From positions 1 to 5,093 of the forward strand of contig JACCXQ010000129.1 in the NCBI GenBank assembly GCA_013696945.1: DNA of 5,093 nt. The letters are read 5' to 3'. How positions within the stretch are numbered: the stretch's first letter is position 1; each line of letters starts with the position of its first letter. A program made the translations under genes and the position numbers. The stretch comes from Chloroflexota bacterium (GTDB taxonomy: Bacteria > Chloroflexota > Limnocylindria > Limnocylindrales > CSP1-4). Below, piece by piece: positions 1-5,093 of the stretch. The notes under the pieces are model-generated. The model worked only from the letters and a program-made list of their open reading frames with translations, searched no databases and had not been told where the DNA came from.

Positions 1-693
1 GGCCCGGCCTCGACCGTGGCGGCCATCCCGATCGTGACCGACGGCCGTGTCCGCGCCACGCTGACGCTCGGCCGCACCAGCGACGTCCGCCCGTTCGATG
101 CCGTGGAGCAGCAGGAGCTCGAGGCGGTCGCGGACGTGGTCGGGGCCGTGCTGGGGAACGTGGAGCTCCGGTCCGAGCTCTCCGAGTCTGCGCTGCGCGA
201 CCCTCTCACGGACCTCTACAACCGGACTTACCTGGATGCCGCGCTGGACCAGCTGCTGGCGCTCCGGCGACGGATGAAGAGCGAGGACCGGCGGCCGATG
301 GCGGTCATCCTCTTCGACCTCGACGGTTTCCGGCGCTTCAACGAGGACCATGGCCGCGAGATGGGCGACCAGGCCCTCCATGCGGTCGGGGGAGTGGTGC
401 GCCAACGGTTCCGCGTCAGTGACACCATGGCGCGCATCGGCGGGGACGGGTTCCTCGTCGTGATGGACGGGGCGAGTCGCGAGGATGCGGCGAAGGCGGC
501 GTCGGACGTTCGGTCTCGGGTCCGCGGTCTCAACCTCGCCACATCGCGCGGCGAAGCGGTCCGCATCTCGGTCTCCGCGGGCTGCGCCACATTCGTGGAG
601 GCCGATCCGGGCGCGCAGGCGGTCATCAGGACGGTCGAGGCCGCGCTCGAGACGGCGCGCTGGTCAGGCAAGGACGCGATCGTCTCCATCTGA
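1..693 (+). CDS. GAF-GGDEF domain protein, 5'-truncated; probably inactive diguanylate cyclase
   Basis: The reading frame is open from the first base, so the gene begins upstream; the GTG at 16 is an internal valine in the middle of a domain. Numbering the visible residues from base 1, about 1-60 look like the end of a GAF sensor domain (IPIVTDGRV, LTLGR, then a long helix). A GGDEF domain follows, opening with DPLTDLYNR at 67-75. GGDEF domains make cyclic di-GMP from two GTP. Asp106 of FDLDGF and the putative guanine-contacting Asn114 and Asp123 are kept. However, the signature is GGDGF (147-151), with Gly in place of the metal-binding acidic residue. The usual FK lysine is Arg111, GH is GR (119), and the terminal AKxxGRN is ARWSGKD. 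An RxxD inhibitory motif, RVSD (138-141), sits the usual five residues before the signature. I infer a GTP- or c-di-GMP-binding receptor rather than a synthase. Domain assignment is firm; loss of activity is inferred. Confidence 0.9.
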   Translation, partial: GPASTVAAIPIVTDGRVRATLTLGRTSDVRPFDAVEQQELEAVADVVGAVLGNVELRSELSESALRDPLTDLYNRTYLDAALDQLLALRRRMKSEDRRPMAVILFDLDGFRRFNEDHGREMGDQALHAVGGVVRQRFRVSDTMARIGGDGFLVVMDGASREDAAKAASDVRSRVRGLNLATSRGEAVRISVSAGCATFVEADPGAQAVIRTVEAALETARWSGKDAIVSI

Positions 694-717
694 TCCGACC
701 GGTCCCGGCATCAGCCG

Positions 718-1488
718 TCAGGCGAGGTCGATCCACATGGGTGCGTGATCGGAGGGCAGCTTGCCCTTGCGCGCGTCACGGTCGATCTCCGCGCCGACGC
801 ACCGCTCGGCGATCGACTGCGTGCCGAGCAGGTGGTCGATACGCATCCCCAGTCCCTTGTGGAAGTTGCCGGCGCGGTAGTCCCACCATGTGAAGCGGCC
901 CGGCTCGGGATGGTGCAGCCGGTACAGGTCGACCAGGCCCCACGCGATCAGCTCGCCGAAGGCGTGTCGCTCGGGTGCCGAGGTGTGGGTCGTGCCGATG
1001 TAGACGAGCGGATCGTAGACGTCGGCATCCCCGGGCGCCACGTTCAGATCGCCGCCAAGGATGAGCGCATCGTCCGGTCGCGCGGAGCGGGCGATCCACT
1101 CGATGAGCCGGTCGAACCAGTCCAGTTTGGCGGCGTAGAAGGGTGTCTCCAGTGCCCGACCGTTGGGTGCGTAGACGCTGATGAGGCGGATCCCACCGCA
1201 TGTCGCGGCAACGAACCGGGCGCCCTCAGCATCCGGGCCACGTCCCTCGAAACCAAAGGAGACGTCGGCGATGCCCACTCGGCTCGCGATGGCGACGCCG
1301 TTCCAACGCCCTTCGCCGTGGTGGGCGAGCTCGTAGCCGGCCATCCGGAACGGCAGGACGGGCGCAGCCTCGTCGGAGAGCTTCGTCTCCTGCATCAGCA
1401 GGACGTCGGGCGTGCGGAGCGCGAGCCACTCCTCCACGCGTCCCTCCCGCGCCTTGAGCGAGTTGACATTCCAGGTCGCGATCCGCAT
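718..1488 (-). CDS. xthA: Exodeoxyribonuclease III (AP endonuclease, Mg-dependent EEP fold)
   Basis: This cytosolic DNA repair enzyme cleaves 5' to abasic sites and removes 3'-blocking groups and 3' nucleotides from duplex DNA. The 256-residue length is close to the family norm (about 255-270). The expected motifs appear in order: TWNVNSLKAR at the N-terminus (Asn7), LMQETKLSD with metal-binding Glu34, SVYAPNG with Tyr106, GGDLNVAP with Asp147 and Asn149, MRIDHLL with Asp218, and SDHAP with the catalytic Asp247-His248 pair. The ATG start is fixed by MRIATWNVNS, the usual family N-terminus. No clear Shine-Dalgarno sequence precedes it, which fits translation by readthrough from the LLM oxidoreductase gene ending 29 bases upstream. 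It converges on the GGDEF gene with 24 bases between the stops. The related endonuclease/exonuclease/phosphatase phosphatases are unlikely because the ExoIII-type motifs are complete. Confidence 0.95.
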   Translation of the reverse strand: MRIATWNVNSLKAREGRVEEWLALRTPDVLLMQETKLSDEAAPVLPFRMAGYELAHHGEGRWNGVAIASRVGIADVSFGFEGRGPDAEGARFVAATCGGIRLISVYAPNGRALETPFYAAKLDWFDRLIEWIARSARPDDALILGGDLNVAPGDADVYDPLVYIGTTHTSAPERHAFGELIAWGLVDLYRLHHPEPGRFTWWDYRAGNFHKGLGMRIDHLLGTQSIAERCVGAEIDRDARKGKLPSDHAPMWIDLA

Positions 1489-1517
1489 CGGTCGCGAGCC
1501 TAGCAGCGGACGGTGGC

Positions 1518-2420
1518 TCAGGCGCCCAGCGCCGTGCTCGCCTCCAGGCTCGCGCCAGCGGCCCGGCAGTCCTCGGCGAACGCGGCGAGCGCCTCGTCAC
1601 TCGTGGCCGACTCGCGGATGAACGTGATGATCCGGGATAGCCCCAGCTCGCGGAGGCGTGACAGGTACTCGACCCGGGGCTCGCCGGGACCGGGGACCTG
1701 CTCCCACCACGGGTGTGCCGAGATCGTCAGCGAGTCGGGGTCGCGTCCGATCTCTTCGCAGCGGGATCGGGCGACGGGGATCGCCGCTGCGATGTCATCG
1801 AGGCCGGCCATGTCCAGGTTGAGCTCGTCGGCGAACCGTGCGGCCAGCCGCCAGGTCACCTCAGGCCCGTTGCCGCCGACCATGATGGGCAGATGCGGCT
1901 GGAGCGGCTTGGGGACGTTGATCGCGCCATCCACGCTCGCATGCTCGCCGTCGTAGGTCGCGCGGCCCGGACGCAACATGCGGGTGATGACCTCGAGGTG
2001 GTCCGCCAGGATCCGCAGCCGCTCGCGTGTGGCGGGGAAGCCATAGCCATACGCGAGCCACTCGTCACGTTTCCAGCCGGCGCCGATCCCGAGCTCCATC
2101 CGGCCACCACTCATGACGTCCATGGTGCTGATCATCTTCGCCACGAGTGCCGGGTTCCGGAACCGCGTGCATATCACGACATGGCCGAGCCGGACGCGAT
2201 CGGTCAGCGACGCGATGGCAGTCAGCGACGAGAACGATTCGAACGTGATCTCCTCGATCGGCCGGGGCACGGTGTGCAGGTGGTCGTACAGCCATACCGA
2301 TTCGAAACCGAGCGCCTCGGCCTGACGAGCGACATCCATCGTCCGCTGCCAGGCGCGCGTCGGTTCCCATCCGTCGAATTCACCGGTCCAGCCCTGCGGA
2401 GTGATGGCGCCGACCTTCAT
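1518..2420 (-). CDS. LLM-class F420-dependent oxidoreductase (Rv1855c-like)
   Basis: This is a luciferase-like TIM-barrel oxidoreductase of 300 residues, a normal length for the family. Such enzymes use coenzyme F420 (or FMN) for hydride transfer in the cytosol; the substrate cannot be read from the sequence. Visible landmarks are the N-terminal strand MKVGAITPQGW, the helix ARQAEALGFESVWLYDHL (31-48), the RVRLGHVVICTRFRNP segment (75-90), MSGGRMELGIGAGWKRDEW (103-121), and PIMVGGNGPEVTWRLAARFADELNL (178-202). The MKxGxxxPQGW opening and overall layout resemble the Rv1855c-type subfamily, named here from memory. The ATG at 2420 is supported by AGAGGTG ten bases upstream. It is the first gene of a probable leftward pair with xthA, 29 bases downstream. 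Repair and F420 chemistry have no obvious functional link, so the pairing may be lineage-specific. F420 use is inferred from the family; FMN is possible. Confidence 0.9.
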   Translation of the reverse strand: MKVGAITPQGWTGEFDGWEPTRAWQRTMDVARQAEALGFESVWLYDHLHTVPRPIEEITFESFSSLTAIASLTDRVRLGHVVICTRFRNPALVAKMISTMDVMSGGRMELGIGAGWKRDEWLAYGYGFPATRERLRILADHLEVITRMLRPGRATYDGEHASVDGAINVPKPLQPHLPIMVGGNGPEVTWRLAARFADELNLDMAGLDDIAAAIPVARSRCEEIGRDPDSLTISAHPWWEQVPGPGEPRVEYLSRLRELGLSRIITFIRESATSDEALAAFAEDCRAAGASLEASTALGA

Positions 2421-2430
2421 GGTGTGGGTA

Positions 2431-2437
2431 CACCTCT
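2431..2437 (-). promoter_or_regulatory. Ribosome binding site of the LLM oxidoreductase
   Basis: The minus strand reads AGAGGTG, ending ten bases before the ATG at 2420. It is a good match to the anti-Shine-Dalgarno complement and supports that start. Confidence 0.55.
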
Positions 2438-2551
2438 TCGCGACGTCAAGGCGGCCTCGGGGGACGATCGGTCAGGTCGCGCTTGACGGTCGATCCTCAT
2501 CTGCATACATGTCCCTTTTTTCGTCGATTCGTGTCGAAGTCGGCCATATCG

Positions 2552-2557
2552 TATCCT
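2552..2557 (+). promoter_or_regulatory. Possible -10 element for the basic protein/ArsC-like unit
   Basis: TATCCT fits the TAnnnT form of a sigma-70-type -10 box and lies in the most A+T-rich part of the window. A start site about six to seven bases downstream would give a leader of roughly 65 bases before the GTG at 2631, and would place the alternative ATG at 2568 almost at the transcript's 5' end. No good -35 box is seen at 16-18 bases, so this is tentative. Confidence 0.25.
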
Positions 2558-2615
2558 GCCGTGGTCCATGACCGGCTCGGGGCCGTCCAGCCAGCCGCAG
2601 TCCGTGGACGCCGAA

Positions 2616-2622
2616 AGGAAGG
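2616..2622 (+). promoter_or_regulatory. Ribosome binding site deciding the GTG start at 2631
   Basis: AGGAAGG lies eight bases before the GTG at 2631 and is the best Shine-Dalgarno match in the region. The ATG at 2568 has nothing comparable upstream. This is the main reason for the shorter start of the basic protein. Confidence 0.5.
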
Positions 2623-2630
2623 GTCGGAAG

Positions 2631-2978
2631 GTGAAGATCCGCAAGGTCGACGTGACCGCCCTGGATCGACCGCGCAGCGCGGCCGGCCGTGGCGCGAAGA
2701 AGGCACTCACGCCCGCGCAACGCGAGCGCCAGCGACAGCAGCGCCAGCTCTACAAGCTCATGGATCAGCTCACGGATAACGACACCGCTTTCGAGGTCAG
2801 ACTCGGTCGCGGCGAGAAGCCGGTCACCGTGCGTCAACGTCTTCTCCGTGCCGCGGCCGACCGCGGCAAGGAGGTCGCGGTCCGAAAGGCACAGACCGGC
2901 AACGCCTTCGTCGTCGGGCTCATGACGCCGGAGCGCCGCTCGAATCGCGGCCGCAAACGAGCATCCCGGACCAGCTGA
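2631..2978 (+). CDS. Small, highly basic protein of unknown function
   Basis: I do not recognise this 115-residue protein. It is very rich in Arg and Lys. It has a short N-terminal strand (MKIRKVDVTAL), then a charged, Gln/Arg-rich helical stretch (about 27-49, TPAQRERQRQQRQLYKLMDQL). A compact core follows with probable strand-helix-strand order: FEVRLGRGEKP, VRQRLLRAAADRGKEVAVRK, and GNAFVVGLMTPERR. The tail (about 102-115) is basic and looks disordered. Its composition suggests nucleic-acid or ribosome association, but no named DNA- or RNA-binding motif is visible, so this is only a guess. The GTG start is chosen because AGGAAGG lies eight bases before it; an in-frame ATG at 2568 would add 21 low-complexity residues (SGPSSQPQS) without a ribosome binding site, and a GTG at 2604 is also possible. 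Its stop codon overlaps the probable CTG start of the ArsC-like gene, implying coupled translation. Confidence 0.7.
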   Translation: MKIRKVDVTALDRPRSAAGRGAKKALTPAQRERQRQQRQLYKLMDQLTDNDTAFEVRLGRGEKPVTVRQRLLRAAADRGKEVAVRKAQTGNAFVVGLMTPERRSNRGRKRASRTS

Positions 2979-3334
2979 CCGCCGCCCCGCGTATCCAGGT
3001 CTTCGGGCGGCGCGATTCCCGCGACACGCAGAAAGCGCTCCGCTTCTTTCACGAGCGGCGCATCGCCATCAGCTACGTGGACCTCGCCACGCGTCCGCTC
3101 GCGCCCGCGGAGCTTCGCCGTTTCGCGGTCGCGGTCGGCGCGCCGGCACTTCTCGATGCGTCAGGGCGGGCCTATCGGGACCAGGGATTGGGCTACATGC
3201 GGCTGACCGATGAAGAGATCGCGGCACGGCTACTGGAGCGGCCGCAGCTCCTTCGCCTCCCGTTGATCCGCTGCGCGAACGAGGTCAGCGTCGGGATGGA
3301 CGAGCCTGCCTGGAACAGGTGGCTGGCGGGATGA
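2975..3334 (+). CDS. ArsC/Spx-like thioredoxin-fold protein lacking the catalytic cysteine
   Basis: From a CTG at 2975 the frame gives 119 residues, the usual size of ArsC/Spx/YffB-like proteins. The expected fold elements are present: strand RIQVFGRR, helix DTQKALRFFHERRI (17-30), strand ISYVDLATRPL, helix PAELRRFAV (44-52), the helix and loop around DEEIAARLLERPQLLRLPLI (79-98), and EVSVGMDEPAWNRWL (103-117). The position of the nucleophilic Cys (or Spx CxxC) reads SRDT (15-18), so thiol-based arsenate reduction is unlikely. The only Cys is 100, near the C-terminus. The only conventional start is a GTG at 3077, which would delete the first strand and helix; no in-frame ATG, GTG or TTG lies between about 2925 and there. 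CTG at 2975 overlaps the upstream TGA as CTGA, favouring translational coupling to the basic protein. Fold and reading frame are well supported; the start codon and function are inferred. Confidence 0.75.
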   Translation: MTAAPRIQVFGRRDSRDTQKALRFFHERRIAISYVDLATRPLAPAELRRFAVAVGAPALLDASGRAYRDQGLGYMRLTDEEIAARLLERPQLLRLPLIRCANEVSVGMDEPAWNRWLAG

Positions 3335-3350
3335 CCGGATCGGCGTGACG

Positions 3351-3356
3351 TACGCT
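3351..3356 (+). promoter_or_regulatory. Possible -10 element giving a leaderless oxygenase transcript
   Basis: TACGCT fits the TAnnnT form and lies five bases before the ATG at 3362. No Shine-Dalgarno sequence precedes that ATG. This arrangement is typical of leaderless mRNAs in several high-GC groups. No -35 box is evident, and readthrough from the ArsC-like gene 27 bases upstream is an alternative. Confidence 0.3.
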
Positions 3357-3361
3357 GTCAC

Positions 3362-4567
3362 ATGTTCATGAGCACCCTTCGATCGCCCATCTCCGCCGAT
3401 GATGTCGCCGCCGTTCGACGGCCGGTCGATCGCGCGTCACTGCTGCCAGCACGCGTCTTCCATGACCCTGAGGTCTTCGCCTACGAGCAGCAGGCGTGGT
3501 TCGCACGGAGCTGGATCTGTGTCGGGCGCGAGGAGGACGCAGCGGCGCCCGGTGAGTACTTCGTCGCGTCGGTCGCCTCGGAGAGCCTCGTCGTGGTCCG
3601 TGGCCGGGACGACGTCCTTCGCGCGTTCCATAACGTCTGCCGGCACCGCGGCTCGCTCATCGTCACCGAGCCGCAGGGCAGGCTGGTGCGCTTCCAGTGC
3701 CCGTATCACGCGTGGACCTACGAGCTCGACGGGGCGCTTCGCCGGGCGGGGCACACGGACGCGCTGGTCGACTTCGAGCCGGACGAGAACGGGCTTCACT
3801 CGGCCTCGCTCGCGACCTGGCAGGGGTTCGTCTTCGTGGCTGTCGAGCCGGCCGGGGCACTCATGGAACAGCTTGCCGACCTCCCGCAGCACGTCGAGCG
3901 CTTCGGCATCGGGGAGCTGCGACGAGCGCGAAGCATCGAGTACGAGGTCCACGCCAACTGGAAGGTCATCGCCGAGAACTATTCGGAGTGCTACCACTGC
4001 CCCGGCGTCCATCCGCAGCTCAACCGCCTGACCCCGTATGACCACGGCCGCAACCTCGAGTCGGACGGTCCGTGGGCCGGCGGGTGGATGGAGCTCACGT
4101 CGGACGCCGACACGATGTCGACGGACGGCGACAGCCACGGCCGCCCGCCCCTTCCAGGCCTTACCCAGGAGGACCTGCGACGTATCCACTACTTCGTCCT
4201 GTGGCCGAATCTCCTGCTCAGCCTCCATCCGGACTACGTCATGACGCATCGTGTGGAGCCGATCGCAGCGGATCGGTCACGCGTCGTGTGCGAGTGGTTG
4301 TTCCACCCCGACACCATGGCCCTGCCGGACTTCGACCCCTCCGACGCAGTCGACTTCTGGGATCTCACGAACCGACAGGACTGGAACGTCTGTGAGCTCC
4401 AGCAGGCGGGGACGCGGTCCAGGGCGTACGTGCCGGGCCGCTACTCGCTGATGGAGGACATGGTCCACGCGTTCGACCTGATGGTCGCCGACCGCTATGC
4501 CGAGGACGGTGTGGTCACGCGCTTCCGACCGCGCCACGACAAGTGGCGAGAAGCGCGCTCGGTGTAG
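3362..4567 (+). CDS. Rieske non-haem iron oxygenase, alpha subunit (GbcA/CntA-like)
   Basis: This 401-residue protein has the full layout of a ring-hydroxylating-type oxygenase large subunit. The N-terminal Rieske domain carries Cys93-x-His95, then 17 residues, then Cys113-x2-His116 (CRHRG and CPYHAW), binding a 2Fe-2S cluster. The C-terminal catalytic domain has ANWKVIAENYSECYHCPGVHP (198-218), giving His212 and His217, with Asp340 in NRQDWNVCELQQAG as the likely third iron ligand. The residue bridging the two metal centres is Glu209 rather than the Asp of naphthalene dioxygenase. This and the NYSECYHCPGVHP wording are typical of the glycine betaine, carnitine and choline monooxygenase group, so a quaternary-ammonium or similar small substrate is plausible but unproven. 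Such enzymes need a reductase; none is encoded nearby. The start is the ATG at 3362 or a second at 3368; neither has a good ribosome binding site. It converges on the VanZ-like gene, 13 bases apart. Confidence 0.92.
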   Translation: MFMSTLRSPISADDVAAVRRPVDRASLLPARVFHDPEVFAYEQQAWFARSWICVGREEDAAAPGEYFVASVASESLVVVRGRDDVLRAFHNVCRHRGSLIVTEPQGRLVRFQCPYHAWTYELDGALRRAGHTDALVDFEPDENGLHSASLATWQGFVFVAVEPAGALMEQLADLPQHVERFGIGELRRARSIEYEVHANWKVIAENYSECYHCPGVHPQLNRLTPYDHGRNLESDGPWAGGWMELTSDADTMSTDGDSHGRPPLPGLTQEDLRRIHYFVLWPNLLLSLHPDYVMTHRVEPIAADRSRVVCEWLFHPDTMALPDFDPSDAVDFWDLTNRQDWNVCELQQAGTRSRAYVPGRYSLMEDMVHAFDLMVADRYAEDGVVTRFRPRHDKWREARSV

Positions 4568-4580
4568 CTGCTCTCGGCAC

Positions 4581-4961
4581 TCACCAGCTTGTCAGGCGGC
4601 GAGGTCCGAACCGCAGCACCACGATGCCGACCAGCGCCCCCATCGCGTCGATGAGGACGTCCTCCGGCCGGCCGGTCCGGTCGGGCACCGTGCTCTGGTG
4701 GAGCTCGTCGGTCACGCCGTAGAGGACGGCGAGCAGGGCGGCCGCTGCGATGTGCGTGGGTGAGGCCCCGGCCCGCAGCCCCCTGGCGAAGAGGATCGTC
4801 AGGATCGCGTAGGCCGCGATATGCGCAGCGCGCCGGACCGGCAGGTCGACCGAGGCGTCCTCGGTGATCGCGAGCCCGGGCTGCGCCGACAGGACGAAGA
4901 TCAGCGCCATCCAGATGATCGCCGGTGCCCACCGCCAGGCTCCCTCGCGGAGTGCGCTCAT
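4581..4961 (-). CDS. VanZ-like family membrane protein
   Basis: This 126-residue protein has four probable membrane segments, at about 11-27, 45-60, 70-84 and 102-118, as in VanZ-like proteins. Family hallmarks are LSAQP (24-28) after the first segment, RRAAHIAAY (43-51) with His47 and Tyr51, YGVTDELHQSTVPDR (81-95) with Asp85-Glu86 and His88-Gln89, and the PEDVLIDAMGALVG stretch (99-112). VanZ was named for low-level teicoplanin resistance, but most chromosomal homologues are uncharacterised envelope proteins, and nothing here suggests a van cluster. The ATG at 4961 has no strong ribosome binding site and lies 13 bases after the stop of the upstream gene, which suggests coupled translation. 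Family assignment is firm; function is unknown. Confidence 0.9.
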   Translation of the reverse strand: MSALREGAWRWAPAIIWMALIFVLSAQPGLAITEDASVDLPVRRAAHIAAYAILTILFARGLRAGASPTHIAAAALLAVLYGVTDELHQSTVPDRTGRPEDVLIDAMGALVGIVVLRFGPRRLTSW

Positions 4962-4974
4962 GGCGGAACGGCGT

Positions 4975-5093
4975 TCAATCAGGGAAGCAGACCTCGATCC
5001 GATCGCCGACGATGCGTACCGGGTAGTAGCGCAGCCGGCGCACGCGGGTCAGGGCGCGGGCGCGCGCCTTGTCGTCTGACGGTTCCGGCTTGG
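4975..5093 (-). CDS. C-terminal fragment of an unidentified protein, cut by the window edge
   Basis: Read leftwards from the right edge, a frame encodes 38 residues and ends at the TGA at 4977-4975. The visible protein is a charged stretch (PSDDKARARALTRVRRL) followed by a short probable strand pair (RYYPVRIVGDRIEVCFPD). No stop interrupts it and no start codon is needed inside the window, since the gene begins beyond the edge. I do not recognise the family from so short a tail. Support comes from its tight 13-base spacing to the VanZ-like ATG on the same strand, and from the absence of any better gene on the opposite strand here. The competing plus-strand frame (4864-5079) looks like a shadow. 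Confidence 0.5.
   Translation of the reverse strand, partial: KPEPSDDKARARALTRVRRLRYYPVRIVGDRIEVCFPD

Larger units (their letters stand above)
2421..2630. other. Divergent intergenic region between LLM oxidoreductase and basic-protein gene
   Basis: This is the longest stretch I would leave uncoded, and about 2497-2560 is visibly richer in A+T than its surroundings. It holds the LLM ribosome binding site, a TTGACG at 2483-2488 (possible -35 on the plus strand, but with no good -10 at normal spacing), a run of six T at 2516-2521, and a TATCCT at 2552-2557. CGTCAAG at 2444-2450 and CTTGACG at 2482-2488 form a 7-bp inverted repeat with a 31-base gap. The frame of the basic protein is open back to an ATG at 2568, so the last 63 bases could be coding if that start is used. 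Confidence 0.45.

Noticed and set aside
697..717. Possible terminator between the GGDEF and xthA genes (palindrome GACCGGTC, then CGGC-ATCA-GCCG)
   Set aside because: The hairpin stem is only four base pairs, the 8-bp palindrome has no loop, and no T-run follows in either direction.
745..1503. Long plus-strand open frame (252 codons) opposite xthA
   Set aside because: It is exactly antisense to a motif-complete exodeoxyribonuclease III, and its translation has no recognisable fold. Long antisense frames are expected at this G+C content.
1713..2486. Plus-strand open frame (257 codons) opposite the LLM oxidoreductase
   Set aside because: It is antisense to a well-supported LLM gene, its product is rich in Arg, Asp and Gly with no motif, and no ribosome binding site supports it.
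2459..2521. GGGAC ... GTCCC followed by six T, resembling a rightward intrinsic terminator
   Set aside because: The stem is only five base pairs with a loop of about 45 bases, and no rightward gene ends just upstream, so there is nothing to terminate.
2417..2837. Minus-strand frames covering the divergent intergenic region and the basic-protein gene
   Set aside because: They are Arg/Pro/Ser-rich, have no conserved motif, and run through the LLM ribosome binding site and likely promoter region.
2975..3334. Calling the ArsC-like protein an arsenate reductase (arsC)
   Set aside because: The catalytic Cys position is Ser, and no ars genes lie nearby.
3437..4249. Minus-strand open frame (270 codons) inside the Rieske oxygenase gene
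   Set aside because: It is a codon-phase shadow of the oxygenase, whose metal-binding motifs are all intact on the other strand.
4581..4961. Reading the VanZ-like gene as a glycopeptide-resistance determinant
   Set aside because: There is no vanA/H/X/R/S gene nearby, and VanZ-like proteins are widespread without any link to resistance.

Overview
This is a very G+C-rich window, densely coded on both strands, and it reads as ordinary bacterial chromosome. An F420-type luciferase-like oxidoreductase of the Rv1855c type, together with the high G+C, points to an actinobacterium or a high-GC Chloroflexota-like lineage. That placement is an inference from gene content; there is no rRNA or marker gene to settle it. 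No mobile element, CRISPR array, tRNA or rRNA was seen.

Layout, left to right. (1) 1-693, +: 3' part of a GAF-GGDEF signalling protein with a degenerate active site (GGDGF) but an intact RxxD inhibitory-site motif. (2) 718-1488, -: exodeoxyribonuclease III (xthA), preceded on the same strand by (3) 1518-2420, -: an LLM-class F420-dependent oxidoreductase. These two are probably cotranscribed leftwards. (4) 2421-2630: a divergent intergenic region holding the LLM ribosome binding site and probable rightward promoter elements. (5) 2631-2978, +: a small, very basic protein of unknown function whose best start is an internal GTG. It is coupled to (6) 2975-3334, +: an ArsC/Spx-like thioredoxin-fold protein that lacks the catalytic cysteine and probably starts at a CTG overlapping the upstream stop codon. 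(7) 3362-4567, +: a Rieske non-haem iron oxygenase alpha subunit of the GbcA/CntA/choline-monooxygenase type. (8) 4581-4961, -: a VanZ-like membrane protein. (9) 4975-5093, -: the C-terminal 38 residues of an unidentified protein running off the right edge.

The genes do not form one obvious pathway. They fall into short transcription units: the GGDEF gene, the leftward LLM-xthA pair, the rightward basic protein-ArsC-like pair (possibly continuing into the oxygenase), and a leftward pair at the right end. Convergent neighbours are separated by only 24 and 13 bases, with no convincing terminators. I see no evidence of a new multi-gene system. The points most worth a second look are the degenerate GGDEF, the cysteine-less ArsC-like protein with its CTG start, its pairing with the basic protein, and the oxygenase with no adjacent electron-transfer partner.
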